From Microbacterium sp. AB (GTDB lineage: Bacteria; Actinomycetota; Actinomycetes; Actinomycetales; Microbacteriaceae): a stretch of 64,000 nt of DNA. The notes under the pieces were generated by a model. It was given only the letters and a program-made list of their open reading frames with translations. It was not told the DNA's origin and made no database searches. Of the stretch, positions 25,605 to 34,938 are shown piece after piece; the first letter of the stretch is position 1; each line of letters opens with the position of its first letter. The position numbers were made by a program, and so were the translations under genes. Where the stretch lies: NCBI RefSeq assembly GCF_032878875.1, contig NZ_CP118157.1, forward strand, positions 3,348,001 through 3,412,000, in the 5' to 3' direction.

Positions 25605-26690
25605 TTGTCCGAGCAGGAGCGGCCTCCGCGACCGATCAGGCGGGGCCTCCCCCGCGACCCGGGAGGCGCGGTCGGTCCGGGCCCCGGAGCGGGGCGGCCG
25701 GCGCCCGGCGCCGATGAGCCCGTCGCGGATCGCACCGACGCCCCGGCCGCGAGCGCCGGGGGGACGCCCGCGCCGGCCGCCGGCCCGCCGTCCCGTCGCC
25801 TTCCGCCGCGGCGCGCCGCGCGTGCGACCGCCGGCGTGATCGGGCTGCTGGTCGCGGCGTCAGCCGCCGTGCTCGTCGCACGGTGGCTGCTGACGCTGGA
25901 GCCGCTGCGGGACTTCGTGGCGGCCTATCCCGGCCACGCGCCCCTGCCCGAGGGAGCGCCCGTCGGCATCCCGGGATGGCTGGGATGGCAGCACTTCATG
26001 AACGCCTTCCTGATGGTGCTGATCGTCCGCAGCGGCTGGCAGGTGCGCACCGAGAGACGCCCCGCCGCGTACTGGAGCCCCCGCCGGCCGAAGGACGGCA
26101 CGCGGAGGATCAGCCTCACGCTGTGGTTCCATCAGTCGCTCGACCTGCTGTGGGTCGTCAACGGCGTGGTCTTCGTCGTGCTGCTGTTCGCCACCGGGCA
26201 GTGGATGCGCGTCGTGCCCACCAGCTGGGAGATCCTCCCGAACGCGGCATCCGCGCTCCTGCAGTACCTCTCCCTGGACTGGCCGACCGAGAACGGCTGG
26301 GTCAACTACAACGCGCTCCAGGTCCTGGCCTACTTCACGACGATCTTCGTCGCCGCTCCGCTGGCCGCCGTCACCGGCATCCGGATGTCCGGTCTGTGGC
26401 CTTCGACGGCGCGACGGCTCACCCGGCTCTATCCCGTGGAGCTCGCACGCGCGATCCACTTCCCCGTGATGCTCTACTTCGTCGTCTTCATCGTCGTCCA
26501 CGTCTCCCTGGTGCTCGCCACCGGCGCGCTGCGCAACCTCAACCACATGTACGGCGGCCAGGATGCGGTGAACTGGACAGGGTTCTGGATCTTCTCCGCG
26601 TCGCTCGTCGTGATCGCCGCCGCCTGGCTCGCCGCCCGCCCCGTCGTGCTCGCGCAGATCGCGCGGCTGTCCGGCGAGGTCGGCCGATAG
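25605..26690 (+). CDS. Membrane cytochrome b/b6-domain protein
   Basis: This 361-residue protein has a disordered Pro/Ala/Arg-rich N-terminus (about 1-70) followed by about five membrane segments. Histidines suited to bind two b hemes stand in or next to them ([39 protein letters not shown]). This is the di-heme cytochrome b561/thiosulfate-reductase-like family. The start is TTG at 25605, 9 nt after GGAGGGG and 5 nt after the etfA stop, so it is part of the ACAD-ETF operon. It may carry electrons from ETF to the quinone pool, an inferred role. Confidence 0.8.
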   Translation: MSEQERPPRPIRRGLPRDPGGAVGPGPGAGRPAPGADEPVADRTDAPAASAGGTPAPAAGPPSRRLPPRRAARATAGVIGLLVAASAAVLVARWLLTLEPLRDFVAAYPGHAPLPEGAPVGIPGWLGWQHFMNAFLMVLIVRSGWQVRTERRPAAYWSPRRPKDGTRRISLTLWFHQSLDLLWVVNGVVFVVLLFATGQWMRVVPTSWEILPNAASALLQYLSLDWPTENGWVNYNALQVLAYFTTIFVAAPLAAVTGIRMSGLWPSTARRLTRLYPVELARAIHFPVMLYFVVFIVVHVSLVLATGALRNLNHMYGGQDAVNWTGFWIFSASLVVIAAAWLAARPVVLAQIARLSGEVGR

Positions 26691-26771
26691 CCGTCGTCGG
26701 CTCCCGGTCGATCCGGGCATCGCCGGCAGCGGAGAGAATACGTACGTACGCCCACGAACAGGAGCAGGAAG

Positions 26772-27830
26772 ATGCAGGCAGCCGTGCTGAGGGGTCCGCA
26801 CGACATCGGGCTGGAGGACGTCCCCCGGCCCGTGATCGAGAAGGACACGGACGTCATCGTCAGGGTCACCGCCACGGCCATCTGCACGAGCGACGTGCAC
26901 TACGCGGACGGGTTCCTGCCCATCGAGGAGCCCATCCGGCTGGGCCACGAGTTCGTCGGCGTCGTCGACGAGGTCGGCGGCGGGGTGCGCACGCTGAAGA
27001 GGGGCGATCGCGTCGCCGTCGCCCCCTACGCCTGGTGCGGCGCGTGCTCGATGTGCCGGAGGGGGCAGGAGAGCTGGTGCCCCCACGGCGCGCTGTTCGG
27101 CAGCGGGAAGGGCTGGGGCGACCTCGCGGGCGGACTCTCGGAGTACACCCGCGTCATCAACGCCGACACGTCGTGCATCCCGATCCCCGACGGCATCCCC
27201 GACGAGCACGCGGTCCTCGCCGGCGACGTCTTCGGCACCGGGTTCTTCGCGGTCGAGCAGTGCGAGCTGCAGCCCGGGCAGACCATCGCCGTCTTCGGCG
27301 CCGGTCCGATCGGCCTGAGCGCCGTCCAGTCCGCGGCCCTGCGCAGCCCGGCCCGGATCTTCCTCGTCGACATCCTCGACAGCCGGCTGGAGCTGGGCCT
27401 GGCGATGGGGGCGACCGACGTGATCAACTCGGGCCACGTCGATCCGGTCGAGGAGATCAGGAGGGCGACCGACGGAGGCCATCCCTTCCTCAGCGGCGTC
27501 GACGCGGCCGCCGACTGCGTCGGCATCGAGGTGACCGTGGACCGCGCCAGCAAGAGCATCACCAAGGGCGGGATCCTCTCGATCGTCGGGGTGCCCCACC
27601 CGGGCTCGTTCGGCATCGACCTCCAGGCCGCGCAGCTGGCGAGCCAGACCATCAAGGTGGGCATGACCCCGCAGCGCAACATGGCGCGGATCCTCGGCCT
27701 CATGGAACGAGGACGGATCGACGTCGCGCCCTTCGTCACCCACGTCATGGAGCTGAAGGAGTTCGACCGGGCGTTCTCGATGTTCGCCGGGCACGAGGAC
27801 GGCTGCCTCAAGGTCGTCCTCCGGCCGTGA
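26772..27830 (+). CDS. Zinc-dependent alcohol dehydrogenase
   Basis: This 352-residue medium-chain dehydrogenase has the catalytic-zinc ligands in ATAICTSDVHYADG and LGHEFVG. The four-cysteine structural-zinc lobe is in YAWCGACSMCRRGQESWC, and the Rossmann loop is FGAGPIGLSAVQ. It oxidises an alcohol with NAD(P). It is 81 bp after the cytochrome b gene and may have its own start site (AATACG-like -10 near 26738). After it come 54 bp and then the regulon palindrome of the importer operon. Confidence 0.87.
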   Translation: MQAAVLRGPHDIGLEDVPRPVIEKDTDVIVRVTATAICTSDVHYADGFLPIEEPIRLGHEFVGVVDEVGGGVRTLKRGDRVAVAPYAWCGACSMCRRGQESWCPHGALFGSGKGWGDLAGGLSEYTRVINADTSCIPIPDGIPDEHAVLAGDVFGTGFFAVEQCELQPGQTIAVFGAGPIGLSAVQSAALRSPARIFLVDILDSRLELGLAMGATDVINSGHVDPVEEIRRATDGGHPFLSGVDAAADCVGIEVTVDRASKSITKGGILSIVGVPHPGSFGIDLQAAQLASQTIKVGMTPQRNMARILGLMERGRIDVAPFVTHVMELKEFDRAFSMFAGHEDGCLKVVLRP

Positions 27831-27884
27831 CCCCCGGCCGTGAGCCGCCGGGCGGCGCGATCGCCGGGACGGGCCCGCACCGGT

Positions 27885-27961
27885 TGCGACGCCGTGTCGG
27901 ATCATGTCGGGGGAAAGCTGAACTGCTGGTGGAGATGCGCGATTCTCGCCGTTCGTAGCAT
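27885..27961 (+). promoter_or_regulatory. Regulon promoter B (ABC importer): 17-bp palindrome + -10
   Basis: TGCGACGCCGTGTCGGA (27885-27901) matches the 41879 site in 14 of 17 positions. It is followed by exactly 54 bp and the -10 TAGCAT (27956-27961). The TTCG box is not recognisable here (GGAAAGCTG stands at the offset). The predicted start site falls near 27968, only a few bases before an in-frame ATG at 27971. Confidence 0.65.
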
Positions 27962-28039
27962 GAAGCAGTAATGGACAAGGCAGTCCTTCCCGCTCCTCCG
28001 TGCGGGCAGACGGCCCTGCCGGCTGAAAGGATGGGGCGG

Positions 28040-29818
28040 TTGAGCAGTTCCGAATTCGTCGCGGACCGTGCAAGGTCGATCGCGCGCACCGTGACCGGCA
28101 AGACCCTGTGGACGGTGTTCGTCCTCGCCCTCGGCTTCGTGTTCGTCGTCCCGGTCTCGATGATCGTCATCGGGGCCTTCCGGGACGGGCTGCCCTCGCA
28201 GGGCCTGCCCTTCACGGTCGACGGACTCGTCCAGGCGTTCACCGCCGGGGCGACCTGGCGCACCCTGCTGAACTCGCTCATCCTCGTCGTCGTCTGCGGT
28301 TCGATCTCGACGATCGCGGGCGGCCTCTTCGCATGGATCGCGACGAGCACGAACGTCCCGCTGCGTCGCTGGCTGACGCCGCTCATGGTCGTCAACCTGT
28401 TCGTGCCGCCGCTGTTCTACACGTTCGGGTGGATCATGCTGGGCAACGCCCAGAACGGCCTCATCAACCAGTTCGCGCGACTCCTCGGGTTCCCGGGCTC
28501 GCTCATCGACATCCAGTCCTGGGGCGGGCTGTTCCTCACCATGTCGCTGGGCTTCGTGCCGTTCGCCTATCTGCTCATGCGCGGCGCCTTCCTCAACCGG
28601 GACCAGTCCCTCGACGAGGCCGCGAGCATCGGCGGCGCGAGCACGCTGCGCACCTTCTTCACGGTGACCGTGCCCTCCGTCGCGCCGGCCATCACCGGCG
28701 CCGCGACGCTCATCATGGTCCTCGTGTTCCAGGCCTTCGAGGGGCCGCAGCTGCTCGGGCGGCCCGCGGGCATCTACGTCTTCTCGACGCAGATCTACCG
28801 CTACATCCGCGACGAGGTCCCGAGCATGTACTCCGCCGCGTTCGCGCTCGCGCTCATCGTGATCGCGCTCGTGATCGTGCTGTTCCTCGTGCAGCGTTGG
28901 CTTCTGCGCGGCCGCACCTTCACGACGCTCACCGGCAAGACGTCGCGGCGCGAGCCGCAGCAGTTCGGCCCGATCCGCTGGGTCTTCACGGCCGTCATCG
29001 TCCTGTTCATCGTCCTGAACCTCGTCCTCCCCCTGAGCGCGATGGTCCTCGGGTCGCTGCAGTCGATCTTCGGCGTCTGGGGCAGCCTCAGCCTCGACAA
29101 CTATGCGCACGTGCTCAGCGACCCCATGCTCAGCTCGAGCCTCGCGCTCACGGCGTACGTCTCGATCGGCGGCGGCTTCATCGCGACGGCCGTCGCGCTG
29201 CTCACGGCCTACGTCGTCCTGCGACGCCGCGGCTTCCTCAAGAGCTACACGTCGTTCGCGATGTGGGTGCCGTGGGCGTTGCCCGGCATCGTGCTCGCGC
29301 TCGCCTACCTCTTCACGGTGTTGACGATCCCCGGCCTGTCGGGGCTCTACGGCACCTCCATCCTCATGACGGCGGTCCTCGTCATCGGGACGATCCCGCT
29401 CTGCAGCCGCATCGTCGAGGGAGCGCTGGCCCAGCTCTCGCCGGAGCTCGAGGAGGCGGGCAAGATCTCGGGAGCGGGACCGCTCCGCGTGCTCGGGACG
29501 ATCGTGCTGCGCCTGGTCATCCCCAGCTTCGCGGCCGGATGGTTCCTCGCCGCGCTGTTCATCTCGGGCAACCTCGCGATCCCCACGCTGCTCGCCCCGC
29601 CCGGGGTCCAGCCGGTGGCGCAGACCGCGTTCCAGCTCTTCCTGCTGGGCGACCTCGCGTCCGGCGCCGCGCTGTTCATGATCATCCTCGTGGGGGCGGT
29701 CGTCGTCCTCGCCCTCGCCGGGACCGCCATGGCCCTCGCCCGGCTGCGGAGGCGACGCAAGGACGCGATCGCGACGCAGGTCGTCCCCTCGACGGAGATC
29801 ACCCGAGAACCCGTCTGA
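28040..29818 (+). CDS. Iron/2-aminoethylphosphonate/thiamine-type ABC importer permease, two fused domains
   Basis: This protein of about 592 residues has twelve or so membrane segments and two copies of the permease EAA loop (SLDEAASIGGASTLRTFF and LEEAGKISGAGPLRVLGT). It is therefore a fused homodomain permease of the FbpB/ThiP kind. It carries a substrate across the inner membrane together with the ATPase at 32138. TTG at 28040 is favoured because AAAGG lies 9 nt before it. The in-frame ATG at 27971, almost at the predicted start site, would give a leaderless start and 23 extra residues; both are open. Confidence 0.87.
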   Translation: MSSSEFVADRARSIARTVTGKTLWTVFVLALGFVFVVPVSMIVIGAFRDGLPSQGLPFTVDGLVQAFTAGATWRTLLNSLILVVVCGSISTIAGGLFAWIATSTNVPLRRWLTPLMVVNLFVPPLFYTFGWIMLGNAQNGLINQFARLLGFPGSLIDIQSWGGLFLTMSLGFVPFAYLLMRGAFLNRDQSLDEAASIGGASTLRTFFTVTVPSVAPAITGAATLIMVLVFQAFEGPQLLGRPAGIYVFSTQIYRYIRDEVPSMYSAAFALALIVIALVIVLFLVQRWLLRGRTFTTLTGKTSRREPQQFGPIRWVFTAVIVLFIVLNLVLPLSAMVLGSLQSIFGVWGSLSLDNYAHVLSDPMLSSSLALTAYVSIGGGFIATAVALLTAYVVLRRRGFLKSYTSFAMWVPWALPGIVLALAYLFTVLTIPGLSGLYGTSILMTAVLVIGTIPLCSRIVEGALAQLSPELEEAGKISGAGPLRVLGTIVLRLVIPSFAAGWFLAALFISGNLAIPTLLAPPGVQPVAQTAFQLFLLGDLASGAALFMIILVGAVVVLALAGTAMALARLRRRRKDAIATQVVPSTEITREPV

Positions 29819-29856
29819 CAATCACGCACCAGCGCTTCACCCAGAGAGGAACAACG

Positions 29857-30960
29857 ATGTTCACAGCACGAGACCGAGTGGGGGCCGCGGCCGTCATCAC
29901 CGCGAGCACGATCGTCGCGCTGGCGGGCTGCGGCTCCGGCGCGCCGGCGTCCGAGGCGACGCCGGTCGAGCTGACCGGCGCCTCCGCCGAGACGAACGAC
30001 TACGTGAACGAGCTCTACCGGAGCGCGATCGACTCCGGGAAGACCGACATCGTGGTCTACGGACCGGCTCCGAGCACCGACGCCGCGCTGTTCACGGCGT
30101 TCACCGAGACCTTCCCCGAGCTCTCGATCGTCCCCCAGGACGCGCCGGACTCGCAGACCTTCACGAAGCTCCAGGTGGAGGCCGAGAGCGGATCGCGGAT
30201 CGCGGACCTGTACACGGGAGGCAGCTCGAGCGTCGTGCAGCTCGTCCGCGACGAGCCGGACATCTGCACCGTCCCCGACATCCGCACGGCCGGGGACGAG
30301 CTCATCTCCTACGACGAGACGGCCCTGCTCTACTACCGGTACACGGCGTTCACCTTCGTCTACAACACCGATCTGGTGTCGGAGGAGGAGGCGCCGAAGT
30401 CGTGGGAGGACCTCCTGGACCCGAAGTGGAAGGGCCAGCTGCTGATCGGCGACCCCACGGTCACGGGCGGGGTCCGTCACGTCCTCACCCAGCTGCTCGT
30501 GCCGGAGACCGCGGACACGTGGGGCGAGGAGTACCTGGAGCAGCTCGCGGCGCAGGACCTCAACATCGCCGAGAGCGAGCCGACCGTCCCCGCCGACATC
30601 GCGTCCGGGCGGTTCCCCGTCGGGGTCGGGGTGTACAGCGGCTTCTACGCGGCCCAGAAGGCGAAGGACGCGCCGATCGCGGCCGTGTTCCCCTTCGACA
30701 ACGGCGGGACGTACTTCGGGAGCTCCGGCCTGTGCACCGTCACGGACTCCCCGAACGCCGACGCCGCCCTGGTCTTCCTGAACTGGCTCTTCAGCGAAGA
30801 CGGTCAGGCCGCGCTGCAGGACGACCCCAACTCCTACGCGCACCTGCTCGAGTACACGGGCGACCTGCCGCTGCCCAGCAGCTTCGAGCACATCCCGGAC
30901 GGCGAGGACCCCGCGGTCAACGCCGAGTACGCGCCGGTCCTCGACCGGATCTTCGGATGA
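29857..30960 (+). CDS. ABC transporter substrate-binding lipoprotein 1
   Basis: This 367-residue extracellular binding protein starts with a signal peptide and lipobox (IVALAGC, Cys at about residue 25), so it is a lipoprotein anchored outside the membrane. The body (IVVYGPAPSTDAALFTAF, KLQVEAESGSRIADLY, FVYNTDLVS, SWEDLLDPKWKGQL) is the type II periplasmic-binding fold used by iron, polyamine and phosphonate importers. In this catabolic context it probably captures an organic acid. It is 38 bp downstream of the permease gene and 35 bp upstream of a paralogue. Confidence 0.9.
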   Translation: MFTARDRVGAAAVITASTIVALAGCGSGAPASEATPVELTGASAETNDYVNELYRSAIDSGKTDIVVYGPAPSTDAALFTAFTETFPELSIVPQDAPDSQTFTKLQVEAESGSRIADLYTGGSSSVVQLVRDEPDICTVPDIRTAGDELISYDETALLYYRYTAFTFVYNTDLVSEEEAPKSWEDLLDPKWKGQLLIGDPTVTGGVRHVLTQLLVPETADTWGEEYLEQLAAQDLNIAESEPTVPADIASGRFPVGVGVYSGFYAAQKAKDAPIAAVFPFDNGGTYFGSSGLCTVTDSPNADAALVFLNWLFSEDGQAALQDDPNSYAHLLEYTGDLPLPSSFEHIPDGEDPAVNAEYAPVLDRIFG

Positions 30961-30995
30961 TGTCCCCGCTGCGGAGCCGTCGGGAAGGCGGGAAC

Positions 30996-32111
30996 ATGCG
31001 AACCGCACACGGGCGACGAGCCTGCGTTCCGATCGCCGTCGCCGCGGCGCTCGTCCTCGCCGGCTGCGCGGGCGGGTCGGCGACCGTCGGCTCGGGCTCG
31101 CCCGTCGAGGTCCCGGGGGCGACGGCCGAGGGCAACGAGTTCATGAACGAGCTGTATCGGGACGCGGTGGAGTCGGGAGCGACCGAGGTCGTGCTCTACG
31201 GCGCATCGCAGAGCACCTCGACGGGCATGTTCGAGAAGTTCTCCGAGCGCTTCCCCGGCATCACCATCGTTCCGCAGGACGCGGCGGACTCGCAGACCCT
31301 CACGAAGCTTCAGGTCGAGGCGGAGAGCGGCAACCGGCTGGCCGATCTGTACGGCGGCGGCATCGCGTCGGCCACGCGGATCGCCGAGATCCCGGACGTC
31401 TGCACGAAGGCCGACGTCCGGACGGCGCCGGACGGCGTCGAGCTCCCGTACTCCAGCGACGACCTCGTCCTCTCGTACAACATGCGCTTCTTCAGCTTCG
31501 TCTACAACACCGAGCTCGTGGCCGAGGAGGATGCGCCGCGTTCCTGGGAGGACCTCCTCGACCCGAAGTGGAAGGGGCAGCTGGTCATGGGCGATCCGAC
31601 GGTCATCGGCGGCCTGCGCTACGTGCTCACCGCGCTGCTCGTGCCGGAGTCGGCGGACGCCTGGGGCGAGGAGTACCTCGCACAGCTCGCGGCGCAGGAC
31701 GTGAACATCTCGCAGAACGAGCCGACCGTGCCCGCGGACGTGGCGTCCGGGCGGTTCCCCGTCGGGGTCGGCGTGTTCAGCGGCTACTACCAGGCGCAGA
31801 AGGCCAAGGGCGCCCCGATCGAGATGGTGTTCCCGCTCGACGACGGCGGCAACTTCCTGAGCAGCTCGGGTCTGTGCGTGGTGAAGGACGCCCCCCACGC
31901 CGACGCGGCTCTGCTCTACGTGAACTGGCTCTTCTCCCCGGAGGGCCAGCAGGTGCTCGCCGAGGTGGACAACGGCTACGGCCTGGTCCCGGGTTCGCCC
32001 GGCCCGTTCGGCGCGCCGCCGCTCGACGAGCTCGACCGCCTGCCCGCGACGAACACCGACCCGGAGTTCAACGCGCCGTACTTCGCCGTCATCGACCGTT
32101 TGTTCCAGTAG
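30996..32111 (+). CDS. ABC transporter substrate-binding lipoprotein 2 (paralogue)
   Basis: This 371-residue lipoprotein (lipobox LVLAGC) is clearly a tandem paralogue of the preceding gene. They share long identical stretches such as SWEDLLDPKWKGQL, NEPTVPAD / SEPTVPAD, SGRFPVGVGV and VNWLFS/LNWLFS. They differ around the ligand cleft (YGGGIASATRIAEI against YTGGSSSVVQLVRD) and at the C-terminus. Two binding proteins served by one permease suggests two related ligands. The ATG at 30996 follows GGAAGGCGGGA; an earlier ATG at 30960 overlapping the previous stop is less likely. Confidence 0.88.
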   Translation: MRTAHGRRACVPIAVAAALVLAGCAGGSATVGSGSPVEVPGATAEGNEFMNELYRDAVESGATEVVLYGASQSTSTGMFEKFSERFPGITIVPQDAADSQTLTKLQVEAESGNRLADLYGGGIASATRIAEIPDVCTKADVRTAPDGVELPYSSDDLVLSYNMRFFSFVYNTELVAEEDAPRSWEDLLDPKWKGQLVMGDPTVIGGLRYVLTALLVPESADAWGEEYLAQLAAQDVNISQNEPTVPADVASGRFPVGVGVFSGYYQAQKAKGAPIEMVFPLDDGGNFLSSSGLCVVKDAPHADAALLYVNWLFSPEGQQVLAEVDNGYGLVPGSPGPFGAPPLDELDRLPATNTDPEFNAPYFAVIDRLFQ

Positions 32112-32137
32112 CGCCCGACACACGAAGGATTCGCACA

Positions 32138-33301
32138 ATGACAGATGTACTCGTCTCCGGACTCACGAAGCACTACGGCGACAAGCCTGCGCTGCGCAGC
32201 CTCGACCTCTCCGTCGCGTCGGGCGAGTTCGTGACCCTCCTCGGGCCCAGCGGCTGCGGGAAGACGACGACGCTGAGGTGCCTCGCCGGCCTGGAGCGGC
32301 CCAGCGGCGGCACGATCTCCCTGGGCGGGCGCGTGGTCGTCGACACCGAGGGCGGGGTCTTCGTCCCGCCGGACAAGCGCCACGTCGGCATGGTGTTCCA
32401 GAGCTATGCGCTGTGGCCGCACATGAACGTCGCGGAGAACGTCGCCTACCCCCTCAAGGTGGCGGGGGTCGGGCGCGCGGATCGCCGATCGCGCATCCGC
32501 GAGATGCTCGAGGCGGTCGACCTCGCGCCCTACGAGCAGCGTCCCGTCACGGCGCTGTCGGGCGGCCAGCAGCAGCGCGTGTCGCTCGCCCGGGCGCTCG
32601 CCGCGCGTCCCGGGATCGTGTTCTACGACGAGCCGCTGTCGAACCTGGACACGAAGCTCCGCTACCAGATGGGCCAGCAGGTGCGCGCGCTGCACAACCA
32701 GTTCGAGACGACGTCCGTGTACGTCACGCACGATCAGGAGGAGGCGATCACCCTCTCCGACCGGATCATCGTGATGAACCACGGCGTGATCGAGCAGCAG
32801 GGGACGCCGCAGGAGGTCTACGACCGCCCCCGCTCGGCCTATGTCGCGGACTTCATGGGGTTCCAGAACATCGTGCGCGGATCGGTCGTGGGCATCGGAG
32901 ACGACCGCGCGGACGTGCGGCTCCACGACAGCGAGATCGTGGTCGGGGCCTACACCGAGACCCCGCCTCCGCTCGGAGCCGAGGTGTCCGTGGCCTTCCG
33001 CTCGGACCATGTGCGCCTGTCGCAGCCGGGGTCGACCGGCCTCGGCCGGGTCGACGGCACGATCACGAGGAGCACCTTCGTCGGCAACGGCTACAACCTC
33101 CTCGTCGACGCGCAGGGGACTCCGATCCGGGTGCGCATCGGGCGCAGCGAGCTCGACGGCAGGAACCGGCCCGCTCCCGCGCAGGGGGAGGGCATCTCCT
33201 TCGACGTGAACCCCCATCGGGCGCTCGTCGTCGACGACGAGTCGGGCCAGCGCAGGCCGTACGCGACGGAGGCGGTCCGCGTGCCCGTTCCCACCCGCTG
33301 A
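32138..33301 (+). CDS. ABC transporter ATP-binding protein (FbpC/PotA type)
   Basis: This 387-residue ATPase has Walker A GPSGCGKTT (about 36-44), Q-loop VFQSYALWPHM, signature LSGGQQQRVSLARAL, Walker B IVFYDEPLSNLD and the switch VTHDQEEA. A C-terminal TOBE-type domain (from about 285) regulates or senses substrate. It powers the fused permease at 28040. The gene order permease, binding protein, binding protein, ATPase with small gaps shows one operon controlled by regulon promoter B. Confidence 0.92.
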   Translation: MTDVLVSGLTKHYGDKPALRSLDLSVASGEFVTLLGPSGCGKTTTLRCLAGLERPSGGTISLGGRVVVDTEGGVFVPPDKRHVGMVFQSYALWPHMNVAENVAYPLKVAGVGRADRRSRIREMLEAVDLAPYEQRPVTALSGGQQQRVSLARALAARPGIVFYDEPLSNLDTKLRYQMGQQVRALHNQFETTSVYVTHDQEEAITLSDRIIVMNHGVIEQQGTPQEVYDRPRSAYVADFMGFQNIVRGSVVGIGDDRADVRLHDSEIVVGAYTETPPPLGAEVSVAFRSDHVRLSQPGSTGLGRVDGTITRSTFVGNGYNLLVDAQGTPIRVRIGRSELDGRNRPAPAQGEGISFDVNPHRALVVDDESGQRRPYATEAVRVPVPTR

Positions 33302-33387
33302 GAGGGAGGCGCGGCCCGCCGTCGTGTCGCGGGGCTCCGGCGGACCGCGCTCGGCGACGACGGTCCGGCGGGGCCCTCCGCCCTCTC
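33300..33387. terminator. Large bidirectional hairpin
   Basis: GAGAGGG at 33300-33306 pairs with CCCTCTC at 33381-33387, and further arms (GGCCCGCCG with CGGCGGGGCC; GCCGTCGT with ACGACGGT) pair inside, giving a long imperfect stem. It covers the whole gap between convergent stops of the ATPase and an alcohol dehydrogenase, overlapping both stop codons. Confidence 0.6.
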
Positions 33388-34498
33388 AGCCGTCGCCGTG
33401 GAGGATCAGCCCGCGGAGGTTGCGCCCCGCGAGCATGTCGTCGAACCCCGCGTCGATCTCGTCGATCCGGTACGTGCGCGTCACCAGCTCGTCCAGCTTG
33501 AGACGCCCACTCCGGTACAGCTCGATGAGCCGGTGGATGTCGGAGCGCACGTTGGACGTGCCGATCGTGCTGCCGCGGATCGTCTGGTTCTGCATAACGA
33601 ACGGCGCGAGGGGGAGATCCAGCCGGAAGCGCGACGGCGAGCCGAGCGCCGCGATCGTCAGCACGCCGCCCTTGCGCAGCATCGCCTGCCCCGCCTCGGC
33701 GAGACCCGGGACGCCGGCGGACAGGATGACGTGGTCCGCGCCGCCCTGGCGCAGGGACGACACGTGCGCGAGCGCCTCCTCGGTCGTCGTGAACCCCGAT
33801 GTCGCGCCGAAGAGCGGTGCGGCCGCGACCTTCGCCTCGACGGGGTCGACGACGACGATCTCGGCCGCGCCGGCGTGCAGGGCTCCCTGACAGGCGTTCA
33901 GCCCCACGCCGCCGGCGCCGATCACGACGACGACGTCGCCGGGGGCGACCCTGGCCGCGTTCACGGCCGCGCCCCAGCCCGTCGGGACGGCGCATCCGAG
34001 GACGGCGAGGGTCTCCAGGGGGATGTCGTCGTCGACGACGATGCACGAGGCGTCCGACACGACCGAGAACCGCGAGAACGTCCCGAGCATGCTGTTCGCG
34101 CCGTAGTCGACGCCGCCGCGGTGGAAGCGGAACCCGCCCCCCGGGAGCGTCCCGGTCAGCGAGTTCGCGCTCTCGTCGCACAGGTAGCTCTTGCCCGCGG
34201 CGCAGTACTCGCACCGGCCGCAGCTGGGGCGGAACGCGCAGACCACGTGGTCGCCCTCCCGGATCCCCCGGACGCCGCGGCCGACGTCGCGGACGATGCC
34301 CGCGCCCTCGTGCCCGCCGACGATCGGGAACCGCATCCGGGAGCTGATCGACCCGTTCCGCACGCTCTCGTCGGAGTGGCAGATGCCGGAGGCGACGAAC
34401 TCGATGAGAAGCTCGTTCTCCCCGGGGCCGTCGAGATCGAGCTCGGCGACCTCCCAGTCCTGTCCTGCGGCTTCGAGCACGGCTGCGATGGTCTTCAT
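33386..34498 (-). CDS. Zinc-dependent alcohol dehydrogenase (class III-like)
   Basis: This 370-residue enzyme has catalytic-zinc ligands in ASGICHSDES and GGHEGAGIV. The structural-zinc cysteines are in FRPSCGRCEYCAAGKSYLC and the Rossmann loop in VIGAGGVGLNACQGA. It is close to the NDMA-dependent/formaldehyde-dehydrogenase branch, which oxidises alcohols (and thiol adducts) with NAD. The ATG at 34498 starts the conserved domain. It is transcribed divergently from the esterase-BVMO operon, and its own minus-strand promoter carries the regulon palindrome, so it belongs to the same response. Confidence 0.88.
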   Translation of the reverse strand: MKTIAAVLEAAGQDWEVAELDLDGPGENELLIEFVASGICHSDESVRNGSISSRMRFPIVGGHEGAGIVRDVGRGVRGIREGDHVVCAFRPSCGRCEYCAAGKSYLCDESANSLTGTLPGGGFRFHRGGVDYGANSMLGTFSRFSVVSDASCIVVDDDIPLETLAVLGCAVPTGWGAAVNAARVAPGDVVVVIGAGGVGLNACQGALHAGAAEIVVVDPVEAKVAAAPLFGATSGFTTTEEALAHVSSLRQGGADHVILSAGVPGLAEAGQAMLRKGGVLTIAALGSPSRFRLDLPLAPFVMQNQTIRGSTIGTSNVRSDIHRLIELYRSGRLKLDELVTRTYRIDEIDAGFDDMLAGRNLRGLILHGDG

Positions 34499-34613
34499 GG
34501 CTGATCGGCACTCCAACGTGTGTTCAGGGCGTCGGCGCCTGCGCGCCGCCGGGCGGGGCGCGGACGTGCCCGACGACCTCTCCGTCGCGAGCGTTCCGGC
34601 GCCTGCTCAGGGA

Positions 34614-34691
34614 ACGATAGCCCCGCCGAGCCCCCGCCGGAGCGTGCGCGCTGATCGAAAGTCGTCCGCGGGCATCGGACACGGTGTCGAG
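34614..34691 (-). promoter_or_regulatory. Regulon promoter C (minus-strand alcohol dehydrogenase)
   Basis: Read on the minus strand, CTCGACACCGTGTCCGA (34691-34675) matches the 41879 site at 14 of 17 positions. After 55 bp the -10 TATCGT follows (34619-34614). CGACTTTCG occupies the conserved second-box position 11-19 nt after the palindrome. It serves the dehydrogenase starting at 34498. Confidence 0.65.
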
Positions 34692-34741
34692 GACGCCGAC
34701 GGTCCCCCGCCGCGCGGATCGGGGCCGGCCCGACCGCGCCG

Positions 34742-34819
34742 TCCGACGCCATGTCGGATCCGGCTCGTCGATCTTCGTACTTCAGCCGGAGGAGCCGCGA
34801 CAGGATCGGTACTTATCGT
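34742..34819 (+). promoter_or_regulatory. Regulon promoter D (esterase-BVMO operon)
   Basis: TCCGACGCCATGTCGGA (34742-34758) is a palindrome with perfect 6-bp arms (TCCGAC/GTCGGA), 14 of 17 positions equal to the 41879 site. After 55 bp comes the -10 TATCGT (34814-34819). CGATCTTCG stands at the second-box offset. It lies 50 bp from the oppositely oriented site of promoter C, so two divergent promoters each have their own element. Confidence 0.65.
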
Positions 34820-34938
34820 GGAAGTCCGAACGGACGATGGCCGTCCCGCACGAGGTGCGCTCGACGGCGTCGCAGCCAGCGTACGCGTCCGTCGTCTACA
34901 CGGGTTCGTCGCCGAACCCGGCAGGAAGGGGCACGCAC

